64,000 bases of DNA from Eutypa lata. Its lineage: Eukaryota; Ascomycota; Sordariomycetes; Xylariales; Diatrypaceae. The stretch covers positions 496,001 to 560,000 of the forward strand of contig JAKULF010000011.1 of assembly GCA_022661535.1 (NCBI GenBank). Direction: 5' to 3'. This document shows, in pieces, positions 1 to 11,781 of the stretch. A program made the position numbers and the translations under genes. The notes under the pieces are model-generated. The model was not told where the DNA came from and made no database searches. It saw only the letters and a program-made list of their open reading frames with translations. Within the stretch, counting starts at the first letter, position 1; every line of letters begins with the position of its first letter.

Positions 1-1585
1 GGAAAGGAAATGCGACACTTTTACAGTTTACACCTGAGTCGTTTGACGCTCTTTATCTATCACTATGGGATCAGGGGATCCAGAGCATCCAGACTCTTTA
101 CTCCTTATTCATGATAAACATAGCGACAAGCGTCTAGAGCACCAGTAGCATTGCGCCATCCCTCGTCGGTCCAGGAACTGATTATCAGGAAATATTCCCA
201 TATACTACTAAGCGGAACGGGGCGCCCAGACTGCTGGACTGGAGTGGATTTGACCCCCTTCCTCAGGGATTTACTACAACCATTACCACACTACGCTAGT
301 AATGGATGCGGTATGTTCCAAGTATGCCATGCAATTGCTCTGAACATTTTTTTTTTCTTTCACGAGCCACGCTATACCTACCATCCATACCATACCATGC
401 CATGCCATGTCATGTCCATACTGCGGCAAATGTATGGATATGGTATATGTGTATGGGTGGTGCGGCCGCCCTATTCTGCGTGTATACCTAGCAGTAACTT
501 GTATGTATGTATATATGTAGGTAAGTGTGTGTGTATATGTTGTATATGTGTGTGTGTGTGGATACGATGGCGGCGCATTGAAAGGTTTCAATGCTTCAAT
601 ACCTAACATTTTTGCCGACATGAATCTCCCTCCTGCCCACCCCCCTTAACTCCCCTCGTGGGTACAATTCTAATTTCACTTTTCGACCGATCTGCTGTGG
701 TCATGTCTGGCGTTCCCGAATTAATAACATCTATTGTACATACATACTTACATACATACACTACTTCTTTTGTTAAAATAGACCTACTACTTCCCTGAGG
801 CTTGTTCCTTTTCATAATCCTTTCTTTCTTTTGCAAAGCTGCATACGTACTTTCATACCTGATCGAGCATACTATCTATCTATCGCTCCTATTATTACTG
901 TTGCTACTGCTATTTCTGCTATATCTACTACTACCACTACCTCCCCAGGTGTTTCTTCTGGTTGTTTCGTTCCTGGTCAACTGGGACTTATATATGTGAT
1001 ATAACCTGAAGCAGTTCCCACCCGAACCTTCTCTCTCTTTGTTTGGACGCTTCCAAATAAAAAACCCACATTCTTTTTGGAAACGGACGGGCACTCCTTG
1101 TTGTCTAATCGTTCCTTCAAAGCTCAACTGCAACCATCCATTGAGGCCGCTGTAGCTGCCCAACTACGAGCTAGCCAGCTGGCCAGTTGCATGGTACCTT
1201 GACATCACAGCATGTAAGAAGCCCAATCCGTATCGCAGGCCTTCCGATAAACAAACTGCCATTGCGTTTTCCCACCCGTCTTTCTTCGAATGAGTACAGG
1301 GCAAGACGGACACAAGACGCAACTAGCCGTACTCACGCGATCACACCCGTCTTACCAGTCTCCCTGGGCCGCCTGTTTGCCATTCGCCCATTTATACGAG
1401 AGCATTCCGCTAACAAGCCACGGACTCGTAGTTACACTCCCTTGAGCAAGATCCACCCAGATAGTAACTGGAATTAAACCCCAGTACGAGGATCACCAAC
1501 CCTCCTAGGCTTATTCCAAATACAGACTCCTCCAAGGGGTGCAATATTAAACCACCATTAGAGGAGGAAGAGAGGGCACAGAAAT
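1..1585. other. Intergenic region upstream of the TCP11-family gene
   Basis: No gene is supported. It contains short tandem tracts (CATGC-type repeats near 395-415, TG-rich runs near 485-560, a CTA/CTG-rich run near 885-945), the left copy of an 87-bp inverted repeat at 598-684, and several small open frames without recognisable similarity. A 96-codon frame at 1187-1477 lies just ahead of the TCP11-family start and could be part of a transcribed leader. Confidence 0.6.
598..684 (+). repeat. 87-bp inverted repeat, left copy
   Basis: This segment matches the reverse complement of 6589-6675 at 85 of 87 positions by direct reading. Both differences are C/T transitions. It begins AATACCTAAC and ends TTTCACTTTTC, and similarity stops abruptly on both sides. 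The two copies are about 5.9 kb apart and enclose the TCP11-family gene. It could be a MITE or solo-LTR remnant, or a duplicated promoter segment. No target-site duplication was identified. Confidence 0.9.
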
Positions 1586-3619
1586 ATGGACGATCAGGGA
1601 ACCGGTGGCATTGAGAGCAGGGGCATCGAAAGTAACACAACAAGACGCTTATCCGAAGCACGTCCGACAACCCATGATGAAAACCGCCAGCAAAAATGTC
1701 CACAGCCAGACCCGTCAAATACAGAAGGGGACGAGAAAGTAAAATTCGCAGTACCATCAGGCCCGCGCCAACTAGCTACCCCTGGTCCTTCCTCACTATC
1801 AAGAAATCCATCCACGTCCTCCAACTTCTCTAGACTAGAGTCGACACGGAATCGTCCAGAGCTCGACCAAGGTCGTTCGATCACTCGCTCCAAGCCGTTA
1901 GATCCGCCTGTCACGAAGGGCACATTGAGCGAGTTAGATGTAACGAAAATTATCCACAACCCGAAGCTACGACACGATATAAACTTCGACCCTGAACTTC
2001 ACTTCCGACCCAATACCGATGGAGAGAAGGGGAAGCGGAAACAAGAGAAAGCCAACTTGTTCTGGAAGGCATTGAGTGAGCAGCTGCAGTTGTTCGTCAT
2101 AAATCGTGATGAGTTTATGAGCAGATATGGCAATGGCGAGGAATGGTGCTTGCCGCTCTTGTTGAAATCTGTGAAGGAGATCATTCAGACTCTGGTCCCT
2201 TCTAAGGACAGGGTGTATCTGGACGAGGGCCTAAACGTTGATTTGATCATGCAGCAGTTCAGTAGGGGCATGGCCGATCTCGAAAAGCTAGCTTCGTGGC
2301 TATCTGGAGTCCTCAAGTCTCACTGCGCCCCTATGAGAGATGAGTGGGTTGATGAGATGTACAACCAGCTGACGAACGGTAACCGGAACAACGACATGGA
2401 GTTGCTCGTAGCCGGAATGCGCAACCTTCTCAGTGTACTTGAAGCCATGAAGCTGGACGTCGCAAACCACCAAATCAGATGCCTACGGCCTATCTTGATA
2501 GAAGACACCGTCCATTTCGAGCAGCGATTCTTCTTGAAGAAAATCCGCGATGGCAAGCTAGACCCAATGCCAGCTAGAGATTGGTATTCAGAGATGACGC
2601 TCCGCTACGGCGATTTGCCATCTACGTCGAGTCATGCCTTCGGAGAAATGGGCGTATTCGTCGAAGCGTTGTCTAGAATGGTGCTTCCATCTCACCCTGA
2701 GCAGTTCCCGGATACCCTTATTTTCGACGAAGAGCGGTTGCTGAAACTACGGTCCGACATGCTTGACACTATCAACTTGGAAGTCTGCATGCGTTTGTAC
2801 GAGGAATACGAAAACTCTACGAGCAACAGCCAGTTTTCAACGTTTCTACACAGGCTGTCAGCAGATCCATCAGATTTTCTTAGCTCTGGGCTTGAAGAGG
2901 ACGGTCAGGAGTTCAACTTTTCTGCTCCGCGCTCGAGACCATCCAGTCTGGTTCTCAGTGTATCAGGATCTGCTCATTCGAGTCCTCGCTCCTCCCTAGT
3001 CATGCTCACGCCTTCACGGACGCCTTCACGGACACCATCACCAGCAAACCGAGCCGAGAACCGAAGGTCAAAGGCGCGGGATTTGTATAATTCTCTTGTT
3101 GCCTTGCTTCAAAGCTCTCCGAACAACATGGAGCCCCAGCAGCGATGGCGAGAGATGAAGGATTCCTTAGCTCTGCAGATATTCCGCTTCACCCATGCCC
3201 CAACGGAAGCTCTCATGCAGTTTGAGGAGAAACTCAGCCTTCATATTTCGCAACACCGCTCACCGCTATTCCGAGAGGTGGAGCGGCACTTCCACCGGCG
3301 ACTACTTACAGAGCTTCAGCAGCGCATGAAGGAGTTCAAAGGTCTCACCGGCGTCGGTCTATTTTCTGTTGCTACGGGCGGTCGTCTGCACGGTCCTGGG
3401 CGCACCTGGGATGGTTCACGCGACAGTTTACAAGATCGAGAACGCAACACATCGGAAAGCTCCGTTCGGGAAGCAAGGGAAGAAGGCGGCGTCGAAGATA
3501 TGGCCACGCGTCTAGGCCACCTCGCTACTCTCCACTGGAGGGTCTGGGCCCAACTTGTTTACCTCCGCGACGTGGACACGGAAATGACCAACAGCGACGA
3601 GGGCGCAGGCTACGTTTGA
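1586..3619 (+). CDS. TCP11/Sok1-family protein
   Basis: A 677-residue uninterrupted frame. Family members (yeast Sok1, mammalian TCP11) are linked to cAMP/PKA signalling; the biochemical role is not settled. Residues 1-120 are Ser/Thr/Pro-rich and probably disordered. From about residue 150 the conserved Tcp11 region starts with FWKALSEQLQLF, followed by a stretch containing WCLPLLLKSVKEI and a helical block ending in RPILIEDTVHFEQRFF. A Ser/Pro/Arg-rich loop (SRTPSRTPSP, about residues 470-490) interrupts the helices before the C-terminal helical part, which ends near LHWRVWAQLVYLRD. The ATG at 1586 is the first in the frame and gives a length usual for fungal members. No introns are needed. 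The assignment rests on recognised sequence pattern; a specific pathway role is inference. Confidence 0.85.
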   Translation: MDDQGTGGIESRGIESNTTRRLSEARPTTHDENRQQKCPQPDPSNTEGDEKVKFAVPSGPRQLATPGPSSLSRNPSTSSNFSRLESTRNRPELDQGRSITRSKPLDPPVTKGTLSELDVTKIIHNPKLRHDINFDPELHFRPNTDGEKGKRKQEKANLFWKALSEQLQLFVINRDEFMSRYGNGEEWCLPLLLKSVKEIIQTLVPSKDRVYLDEGLNVDLIMQQFSRGMADLEKLASWLSGVLKSHCAPMRDEWVDEMYNQLTNGNRNNDMELLVAGMRNLLSVLEAMKLDVANHQIRCLRPILIEDTVHFEQRFFLKKIRDGKLDPMPARDWYSEMTLRYGDLPSTSSHAFGEMGVFVEALSRMVLPSHPEQFPDTLIFDEERLLKLRSDMLDTINLEVCMRLYEEYENSTSNSQFSTFLHRLSADPSDFLSSGLEEDGQEFNFSAPRSRPSSLVLSVSGSAHSSPRSSLVMLTPSRTPSRTPSPANRAENRRSKARDLYNSLVALLQSSPNNMEPQQRWREMKDSLALQIFRFTHAPTEALMQFEEKLSLHISQHRSPLFREVERHFHRRLLTELQQRMKEFKGLTGVGLFSVATGGRLHGPGRTWDGSRDSLQDRERNTSESSVREAREEGGVEDMATRLGHLATLHWRVWAQLVYLRDVDTEMTNSDEGAGYV

Positions 3620-6036
3620 ACGCGTAAGAGACCTACCTACCCACAACTATCTAGAGTCCGACCGGATCAGACGTCTATCATGAGGTGACGACCCGACTTC
3701 CATCGCCATTAAACCTTCTGGAAGCTGGCTTCATTAATACCCGGGAGAGGAAGCGGTTCGCATCCAGATCATCACTCGATCAATCAATACACAACCTACT
3801 TAATCACATTGCATGAGACTTAAAATAGTCTCGGGACTTGCTTTTTAAACCCATTCAGAGCGGCATTATCTCGGTGTTTTTAGGAGTAGAACAGGTACCT
3901 GCGTGTTTATTTCATGTATTTCGAGGCGCTCGAGGAAAGATTAAAGGGGGCGGCCTGGGGACAATGTGGTGGGCATTTCACGAGAACCCCACCAGACCCT
4001 TTCATTTTTTTTTGTTCATGGTTTGTTTTTTCAATACATCTACACATCTACACATCGACATTGGCTATTATCGAAGTGCTTCGTTTAATCCCTCCTGAGG
4101 AAACCCCAGCGTTTTTCCTTAATCCTTTCTCCAGTGGTGGGTGGGAGGTGGGTCCATGATGATTGCGCGTGGGCCAAAAATTTCCAATATCAGAAAATCC
4201 CTCCTCCCCAACCTAGCATAATCCATACATATAGCATCATGTCATTACCATCGTCGTTTGTTATCATCAATCAAACCTACCTATTTTGCTTTAGGGGCCA
4301 AAGAAAGGGGCCCAACAGACAACAGAAATAAACACAGTCAGAGAAAGACAGACAGAAAGAAAGAAAGAAAGAATATTTGAAACTACAACGCACACGCACA
4401 CGGAGATATCTTGTAACCAGGGCACAATGGAAAGGGCGGCGCTCGTCAGTATTTGCATATTTTTTTGTTGCTTTTTTTTGGTGGCAATAGTGACAAATGG
4501 TGATGGTGGCGGTGGTGGTAATCTGGTTACTTATGGTTTAAAAGAACGAAAGACAGACAGACAGTCAGTCAGTCAGTTAGAAAGGGAACTGCGAAATAGA
4601 AGATACCAATTAAAGTACCCGTCGTATGCTATTACTTTTTACATCTACCCGCCTTAGTTGACTGTTTGTGCTGTAGCTATTCTCAGTGAGGTTGTCAAGA
4701 TAATTAAGACTTGAATTTCCAATGCGTAGGTTTTTAGGCTTGTACCTAGTATAGAGAAACGTGAGAGCGTATGGTGTGGTTTCCTGGTGCAACTGCAGGT
4801 CTTTAGTTATACATGTAGTTATGTACTTCCTAGTGAGTACTAAAACCATTGAACTTTGATAATTAGGTGAAGGGAACTTGTAGACCATTGTGGATAGGTA
4901 GGAATGGTTGATGTAATAACTTTTAGATATATGTTCTATTAGCTATCGATAACGACAAGGGGTAATAAACGTGCTACTAGACTAGTCTTACCCCTATTTG
5001 TAAAGTGATCATTGCGACCACAAACAATATAGCACCAACGACTTGGCAACGGCTGTGTTACTACATACCACTTATTCTAAACGTGATATTATCTTGAAAT
5101 GAGAGGAAATTGCAAATATATATATATTTCTACTTCCTACCCGATCCTACTAAGAACAATATACCTTGACCTCCTGCTCATCAAATACCATCCCCTGAGC
5201 TTGTACCTTTTGGGGAATTACTCGCAGAAGTTCTGCATTATAGCAACAATCCTGAGATCGCTTGCCAGAGGCAGCAGATTGCTGTGGGCTATACAGCTAA
5301 CACTGGTTGATATAGCGAACACCTAAACGTCCTGACCTGAGTTATATAAAGGCTTCGCTATAAACCATAATCGCTATAAGCAGGGCTAGCCGCACTGGCC
5401 TATTCAGCTTAAGACTGCCACAACAGTCCGATATTGAGCGCTATATAATTATGTCTAAGTTAATCTCAAATGTCAAATATGAAAATGAGGCATGATACAG
5501 TACGAAGCGATAATGAGATTGGTCTATGCTATATTTGCGATCAGCTTGCTGTAATATATCTGAATTCCAGCCACTTCTAAACAAGCTTGTAGATATGTCT
5601 AAGTCTTTGTCCAACACCGTCCTGACTTATGCGAGGTGAGTAGGTGACAAAGTGATAGGTATAAATAGAGCTTGATAATTTATGGGGGTTATTATTGACC
5701 AGTAACTCCTGCCTTCTTCTACTATCATAGGGGCTACCACCCCTATATATACTCTCCGGCGATCTTCAAGTGTGTAGTGTATAACTCCTAGTCAAAGGGG
5801 CCAGGAATACATCTATCTACCCAATATCCCGACAGCTTCATTCACAAATCATGACACCGGTACAATCCCCGTATAACTAAATCACATCCTCAAGCTTCAT
5901 CATCACCTAGCTTCAAATCTAATTAAATCAGCTCTGTAGACCCTGATCTATATGAAAGGCTATGAAAGCCTGACTCACCTTGGGTGTTGGATAGTGTATA
6001 GTGAGTACACTTATATGATACCATGGAGCATTGACT
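3620..6036. other. AT-rich intergenic region
   Basis: No gene is supported. Short tandem repeats occur near 4355-4372 (AAGA) and 4548-4578 (CAGA then CAGT). From about 4600 onward the DNA is AT-rich with frequent stops in all frames, and frames of 75-92 codons look like chance. No transposase or reverse-transcriptase motif was seen. Confidence 0.55.
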
Positions 6037-6530
6037 TCAGGGATCGGCAGGGGTGAGCCTCTGAAGTTCAGTGTATTGGGACCAGGTTTCTCGGCTTGTC
6101 AATCGAGAGAGGACGAGCCGTTCTCCGTGACCTCGATTAGCTGTAACGGGATTGCGGAGTGGCCGAATATGATCAACTTCAAATCCCGGATCCGAGACAA
6201 TGTACGGGCCACCCCGACTTTCGATATCAAGATGGTTGTGGTTACTAGTGCTGACTCGTGAGTTAGTACTATCCAAGACAAACCAAGGTAGATGGAAGAA
6301 GTGCTCTAAGTGTGAATGCTCATGACGAGATACACTGACTTTCTACGACAGCGACGGTAGCACGCAGCCAATACCATCAATGCAGACGGAATAGCTAGAA
6401 TGAGGCTCACTAGACCAATTGTCGCTTCAGGAGAAAGACCCATATCAGTATCTTCTTTACTATCAACGAGGAGGTATACTGCTGAGGCTGTGACGGATAC
6501 CGAAAGTATGAGTGCTTGGAAACTAGCCAT
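6037..6530 (-). CDS. Small predicted membrane protein, two exons, function unknown
   Basis: Proposed model: exon 1 6530-6340, exon 2 6250-6037, giving 134 residues. The 89-nt intron has donor GTCAGT, a perfect TACTAAC branch site and a nearby CAG acceptor (an alternative TAG acceptor also keeps the frame). Residues 1-20 are hydrophobic (start MASFQALILS), and about 33-55 form a second hydrophobic segment followed by a basic YRRCRRK stop-transfer patch. The tail is hydrophilic and probably cytosolic, ending near LQRLTPADP. A TATAAAT element lies 44 nt upstream of the ATG and the right 87-bp repeat copy directly upstream of that. I do not recognise the family. The intron signals, promoter element and membrane topology argue for a real gene, but there is no homology evidence. 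Confidence 0.5.
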
Positions 6531-6573
6531 GAGGGTTTGGGGTTTGACAGCTGGGGACTCGGAAGTTCTCTGG

Positions 6574-6580
6574 ATTTATA
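6574..6580 (-). promoter_or_regulatory. TATA-box-like element of the small membrane-protein gene
   Basis: TATAAAT on the minus strand, 44 nt upstream of the ATG at 6530 and just downstream of the 87-bp repeat copy. Spacing and sequence fit a core promoter. Confidence 0.45.
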
Positions 6581-6588
6581 GCCAAGGT

Positions 6589-6675
6589 GAAAAGTGAAAT
6601 TAGAATTGTACCCACGAGGGGAGTTAAGGGGGGTGGGCAAGAGGGAGATTCATGTCGGCGAAAATGTTAGGTATT
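6589..6675 (-). repeat. 87-bp inverted repeat, right copy
   Basis: Reverse-complement partner of 598-684, with 85 of 87 positions identical. Read on the minus strand it ends 9 nt before the TATAAAT element of the small membrane-protein gene, so here it occupies a promoter position. The left copy has no such downstream element. Confidence 0.9.
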
Positions 6676-6792
6676 CTCACCGTTAGAAAAGTTGCGCCCA
6701 TGGAAGCGGCGGCGACCAATTCAAGTTGCGGCATCTTCCAATAAGAGATAGGTTCGGGTCGAGGCTCAGCCTTAGAAGGGGCCCTTGGCGTT

Positions 6793-7009
6793 CATATTTC
6801 GAAGATGTCCAATTAAAACCGTTAGTTACGGGACGAGGTAGCAGTTGCTGTGGGCTCTCAAGGCAAAACACGCAAGTCAGGTTAACACTAACTTGAAAGG
6901 GTAGTCATATTTCGAAACCATCCAATCAAGCTACGCCAAATAGAAATAATAGTCCCCTGTGAGCCATGTTGGGTGCATATGCCATTTTCATATTCCGTCA
7001 AAATCCAAT
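6793..7009 (+). promoter_or_regulatory. Three-fold CCAAT-containing module upstream of the Clr5-ankyrin gene
   Basis: Three 21-bp elements share the form CATATTyCG, seven variable bases, then CCAAT. They lie at 6793-6813, 6906-6926 and 6989-7009, all in the same orientation, with identical internal spacing. A fourth CCAAT stands alone at 6738-6742. CCAAT is the known target of the fungal Hap/CBC complex; the constant upstream half may be a second binding site or may only reflect a decayed duplication. The nearest plus-strand gene starts at 7340. Confidence 0.5.
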
Positions 7010-7339
7010 AAAAGTCGTGGTAGAGTAGGAGAGCAGCAGAACTGCAGTTTTTAAGCTTATATGTAGGCTGGGGCCACAGCAAAGCCCCTCCTTTCTCCCC
7101 TCACCTCCCACATCTCTCATTTCACCCACGAGCCCACTCCAAACTCTTGCTCGGTGCGCATTTATACCCCTAGATATTCTCAGTTAGGAATCCTTGCGTT
7201 CTACTCCTTATAGTATAAGAGATCTGTTGATTCCGACCTTAGGAAATGCAAAACACAACCAACCACTTCACTTCAAAGACGCGAACGCCTTTTCTTATAT
7301 TCAATCCGCACTGCCTATTATCTTCATTGAGTTGCCGTC

Positions 7340-10300
7340 ATGTCGTCTTCAGTTTCTTCGAAGTCAAGGCGCATGTCGACAGATGACTGGGACAAACTCA
7401 AGGAGTCAATTAGGCACTGGTATCTCACCGAAGAGAAAGAAGGAAAAGACGTAATCGAACTCCTGAGAGGAGCTGGATTCAATGTGACGTAAGTTAGTTC
7501 CAAATGAATTGGCTGCAGTGTAAGCTGATCTGCGAACTAGTCCAAACCAGCTTGGATATAGGCTGAAGCAGTGGGGTTTGAGAAAAGACCTTACTGAAGC
7601 TGAAGCGATCTATATCGACTACCAAATCTCTCGTAGAGCGCAGATTGGTAAAGATAGTATGGTTTTCCTTTCAGGAAAGCGTCTCCCTCCACAGAAGATC
7701 GAGCGCGCCATTAGGAGACACAGGCAGCCACGGCTTGCGTCTCGGTTCCAATGTCGTGAGTAATACCCAAGAACTACCTAGTGATATTCCTTTTCCTGCT
7801 GTACTAATTCCCCCATAGAGAGTTCTCCTCAGCCGCCCAGCCCTAGCGTGCCTCTCACTATTTCTACCCCCCAAAATATTTCTGCCACTCAAAATACCAC
7901 TGAAGAGCAAGAATGGGAGCCGTGGCCTGACAGGCCGCACCCTCTCCCGTCGATCCACTTGAGCAATAAAATTGAAGACCTATTCCTCAACCTAAAAAAT
8001 TACAAACCCAATTCCAGTAATTTAATGGCTTTAAACCTATTCTTTCATATACCTCAATCCAGCCTGATAACGAACACGGCCAACCAAAACAAGGACAAAA
8101 TCGCTGTTGCACTCAACATGTACATGCCCGAAGCTCATCTTGGTGAGAACATATGGCGAGCCTCCTCGTTAGCATCTTCGCGTGGCGAACTAGATGAGGA
8201 GACTTTAAAATTTGTCATCTTCCAACTTTCCAATAAATTTCTGGAACTTGAATATGGGTTTGAGAACCCTCATATGGAGGTGGTTAACTTATCCCAGTCC
8301 CTAGGTCTTGGACGAAGGAATATCATGAAGGCACTCTTTCACATGGCCACGCAGGAACCAGCTATTGAGGCTGTCTTGGAGACCCTTTTTCTTTCTGCAT
8401 ATCAAACTCAGTCCATAGAACTGGTATCTATGATACTAGAGGAAAACAAGCAATCAAGGAGCCGTCAAAACACTAGGATCCGAGAGTTCCCTATTGCAGA
8501 TGCACTCGAATTTGCAATCAGAATGACCAACAGACAACTCGCCGAGCTTCTGCTCGGAAGCTTAGATAGCGTTTCGAGTATCTCGTTGACCGGATTGGGG
8601 GGGCGACGACTTCTGATAGCATGCGCAACGTCACCCCATCATCATTTCGCAACTAAGATGGCAAAAGCACTACTCTCTCGAGGTGCCAATATCGGAGTCG
8701 ATACAATGGAAACACAAACGCAGCCAGACCTACACATTGCAATAGCTTCAGGTAACCAGTCGTTGGTTCGTTTACTGGCTGCGCACAAAGCAGACTTTGC
8801 GGTCACGCGGTCCGATACGACCAATATCCCTTCTTGGTTTCACAAGAACCCCCCGCTCATACGTCTGCTGGATTCCCAGGATGTCCTGGTGGCTGCAGTT
8901 GTAGCCTGCTGCCCATTTACCTCATGTGGACGCCTTAACGCCACCTCCGAAGAACTGTTTCAACATGTTTGGCATTCTGGTCAACGTGCATTGCAAATGT
9001 ATGAGCTTGTTCTACAGAAGAAGACCACAGGCCGACTTCGTGATCCGTTCGGATGCCCCGAGGAGACAAAGACCTGTGACCAGGTACCTTTGGATGTTTT
9101 GATCGCTGCCGCTCACCGAGGTTATAATAGCTTTATTGCCAGGATTGTCCGGGGGATCGAGGACTTCTACAGAACCAATAGTAAAGTTATGTGGCCATTT
9201 CTCGCTGCTGTGATGGGTGGAAACGTTAGCACCTGTCGTCTGATCCTCAGTATTGGAGTAGATCCAAATTGGCGCCCTCCACAGATAGGCCGATCTTGTC
9301 CTTGGTTGCCACCACTACACTACGCCACATATGTTGGTAATATAGATATTGTTAAAACATTATTCGAATACAAGGCTGACTTGAATTTGCGACATAATCC
9401 CGAACGTCCACTCCGCTTTCCCAATCCCTCTTTTCAAGCTTGGAGCGCAACTCCCCTGTCCCTAGCGATTGAGAACGACAACTACAGCTTGTTTCACTTC
9501 TTTGTGCAGTCTCATGCCTGCATAAACCATCGGGATATCGACAAAATAATACAGAAAGGCAATGCAAAGATGTATGAGCTTTTACTAGTTCTTGGAATAA
9601 TCAGGACTGCTAAAATCAGAGATGCAGTCTGGGCCCCAGGGACTGAAAGGGTGTCCTGTAGTCAACATGTACTTGGAGACTTGGAGAATCATGAAGAACC
9701 AGCCTGTCGGCTTCTTGAATTACTCGATAATTCATTCAATAGAAACCTCAGCGAACTATCTTACTATCTTATCGATGTTGCGGTAAGCGTTGTGCCTCAG
9801 TGGCTCCCTTACGCCTTAGGAACTCTTCCCATAGCATCTATCCACTCACTCCTGGAGCGGGTGAAAGACTGGCACGATCTGTTCAAAAGGTCAACTTTAC
9901 GCGGCCGGAGTTGCCTTGAGATGGCGATGATTAGTCGTCATCATAGAGTTCCCGAGTTTGTACTTGGCGTTCTTCCTAAAGATTACGACTCGGGTGCGTT
10001 ATGTGCAAGTCTGATGTTAGCAGTGGACACCTCAAACTTTGAGCCGCTCAATGAGCTATTGAGGAGGCGTGAGTCCGTACCAGAGATCTATTTAGATCCT
10101 ATCCTTGAAAACACTTCAATTGCACTTTCAGGCTATTTCAGCCTACACAGTGTATTGTTTTCTCTGCTCTGTCGCCCCTTTCCCCAGTATAAATGTGTGT
10201 TTCCGGATAAACGTCACTGGGTAGACTCCCATTGTGATCAGGAAAATGCACCGCGCTTTAATGGCCTAAGGTATAATCCTTTGGCTGGTAAAGTGCTTCA

Positions 10301-11546
10301 ACAACGTTGGAGAGGATGGCTTAGTGCTGACAATGAATACCTTTGCTCACCTTTATGGATGATCACAAGAAGCATGGATAATGAGGTAATTAATGCGATG
10401 CTAAGGGAAGGATATCGCTGTGATGGGGAAACGCTCATATCCGTCATTGCCGTTCAGGGAGCGAATTCTGTTCCTGAAATGCTCATAGAAGGATGCACAG
10501 ATATCAATTGCCTAGCCGACGACGAAGACGGATTCGATAGCATTGAACCACTTAGCTTGGCTATCTTGGCTGGAAATACTGCAGCGACCAGAATCCTTGT
10601 ACAGAGAATGGGTGATATAAACGCATATCCTTCCTTCAGCTCATATGCGAGAAAATACTTACGAACTCCCCTCCAGAGAGCTGTAGAGGAGTCTGGAGAG
10701 CATGCCGAGGAAATCATCGATATTATGCTCGACGCAGGTGCTGACGTCAATGTTCCCGCATATAGATATGGTGGCGTTACTGCGCTTCAAATAGCAAGCA
10801 TGGCAGGAAAGCTGGGCCTAGCTCGCCGATTAATCAAGGTAGGTGCCGACATGAACGCGCCTCGTGCTCTTGTGGATGGGAGGACATGCCTTGAAGGAGC
10901 AGCGGAACATGGCCGATTAGATATGGTTCAGTTTCTTTTGAATATGGGGGTTCAGACTACCGGAACATATCGAGTCCAATACATCCGAGCAATACTTTTC
11001 GCCATGAAAGAAAATCATCATGCTGTGGCAGAGACGCTTCGGAAACATCGCAACTGGGATACGGAGGACGAACGCCTGTTCGAGAAACAAAATGAATTAT
11101 TGTTGGATGCCTTAATTCATCCGAGTGAATTCCCGCTAGAGGAAAGAGTAATTCTTCGCCGTTGGTGTTGGGACAACCGCGATGATCTTTGCCTCAAGGA
11201 CGATCTCAACTCCGATGCCGAAGCGGATGCATACTCAGATTTCTCGGAGAATGAGGAAGGAATCGAAATAGCTTCTACAGTAGACGAGGGCTCAGATTCC
11301 TCAGATAGTGAGGAAGCTAGGCAAGCAGCTTCCGGCCAGGAGTTGTGCCCATATACTCGGTGTGAGCATACGAGCTGCGAAGCTAGTTCGGTTCAGAGCA
11401 ACAGCGCTCCATCCACGCCTGTTGCCGATATTCCGCCTCAAGCTTCACAGATGGACTTTGACATCGCGGAGCCGTGGGCAAGTACGCAAGATTCGGCGGC
11501 TTTTATAGAGGCATGGCAGCAGGAGATGACGCGCCCCCTTTTTTAG
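7340..11546 (+). CDS. Clr5-domain ankyrin-repeat protein
   Basis: Three exons (7340-7488, 7541-7755, 7819-11546) with GTAAGT/TAG and GTGAGT/TAG introns give 1363 residues. Residues about 15-65 form a Clr5 domain, a fungal N-terminal module named after S. pombe Clr5, with the block NQLGYRLKQWGLRK; the first intron splits it just before that block. The rest is mostly helical with ankyrin repeats. The clearest are PLHYATYVGNIDIVKTLFEY (near 620) and a C-terminal run to about 1170 containing LLDAGADVNV-like and RLIKVGADMN units. Residues about 1250-1290 are strongly acidic (DSDSSDSEE-like). No catalytic domain is seen. Such proteins are numerous in Pezizomycotina and of unknown function; a nuclear or protein-scaffold role is inference. 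The ATG at 7340 is the one that puts the Clr5 block in frame. Confidence 0.85.
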
Positions 11547-11781
11547 TAGAAGACTTTTTGGATTTTTTATTTAAGTGTATATATAACCCAGTGAAAATTT
11601 GGTGATCTCATAATACTAGGTAATTTGATTCAGCCGATGCAACCTACCATTTTATCGACATAAACACTGAAATGGACATGCCCCCGTCCAGAGACCTGCG
11701 AAGGGAATATATTCCATATCCCACCCCTTTTAATACACATAGCCAACTCCCAATATCCAAACTTTTATAACTTCCTCCCCT

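Noticed and set aside
6150..6200. tRNA-like sequence (GCGGAGTGGCCGAA followed by TTCAAATCCC)
   Set aside because: Spacing is too short for a tRNA and no acceptor stem forms; it lies within the second exon of the proposed small membrane gene.
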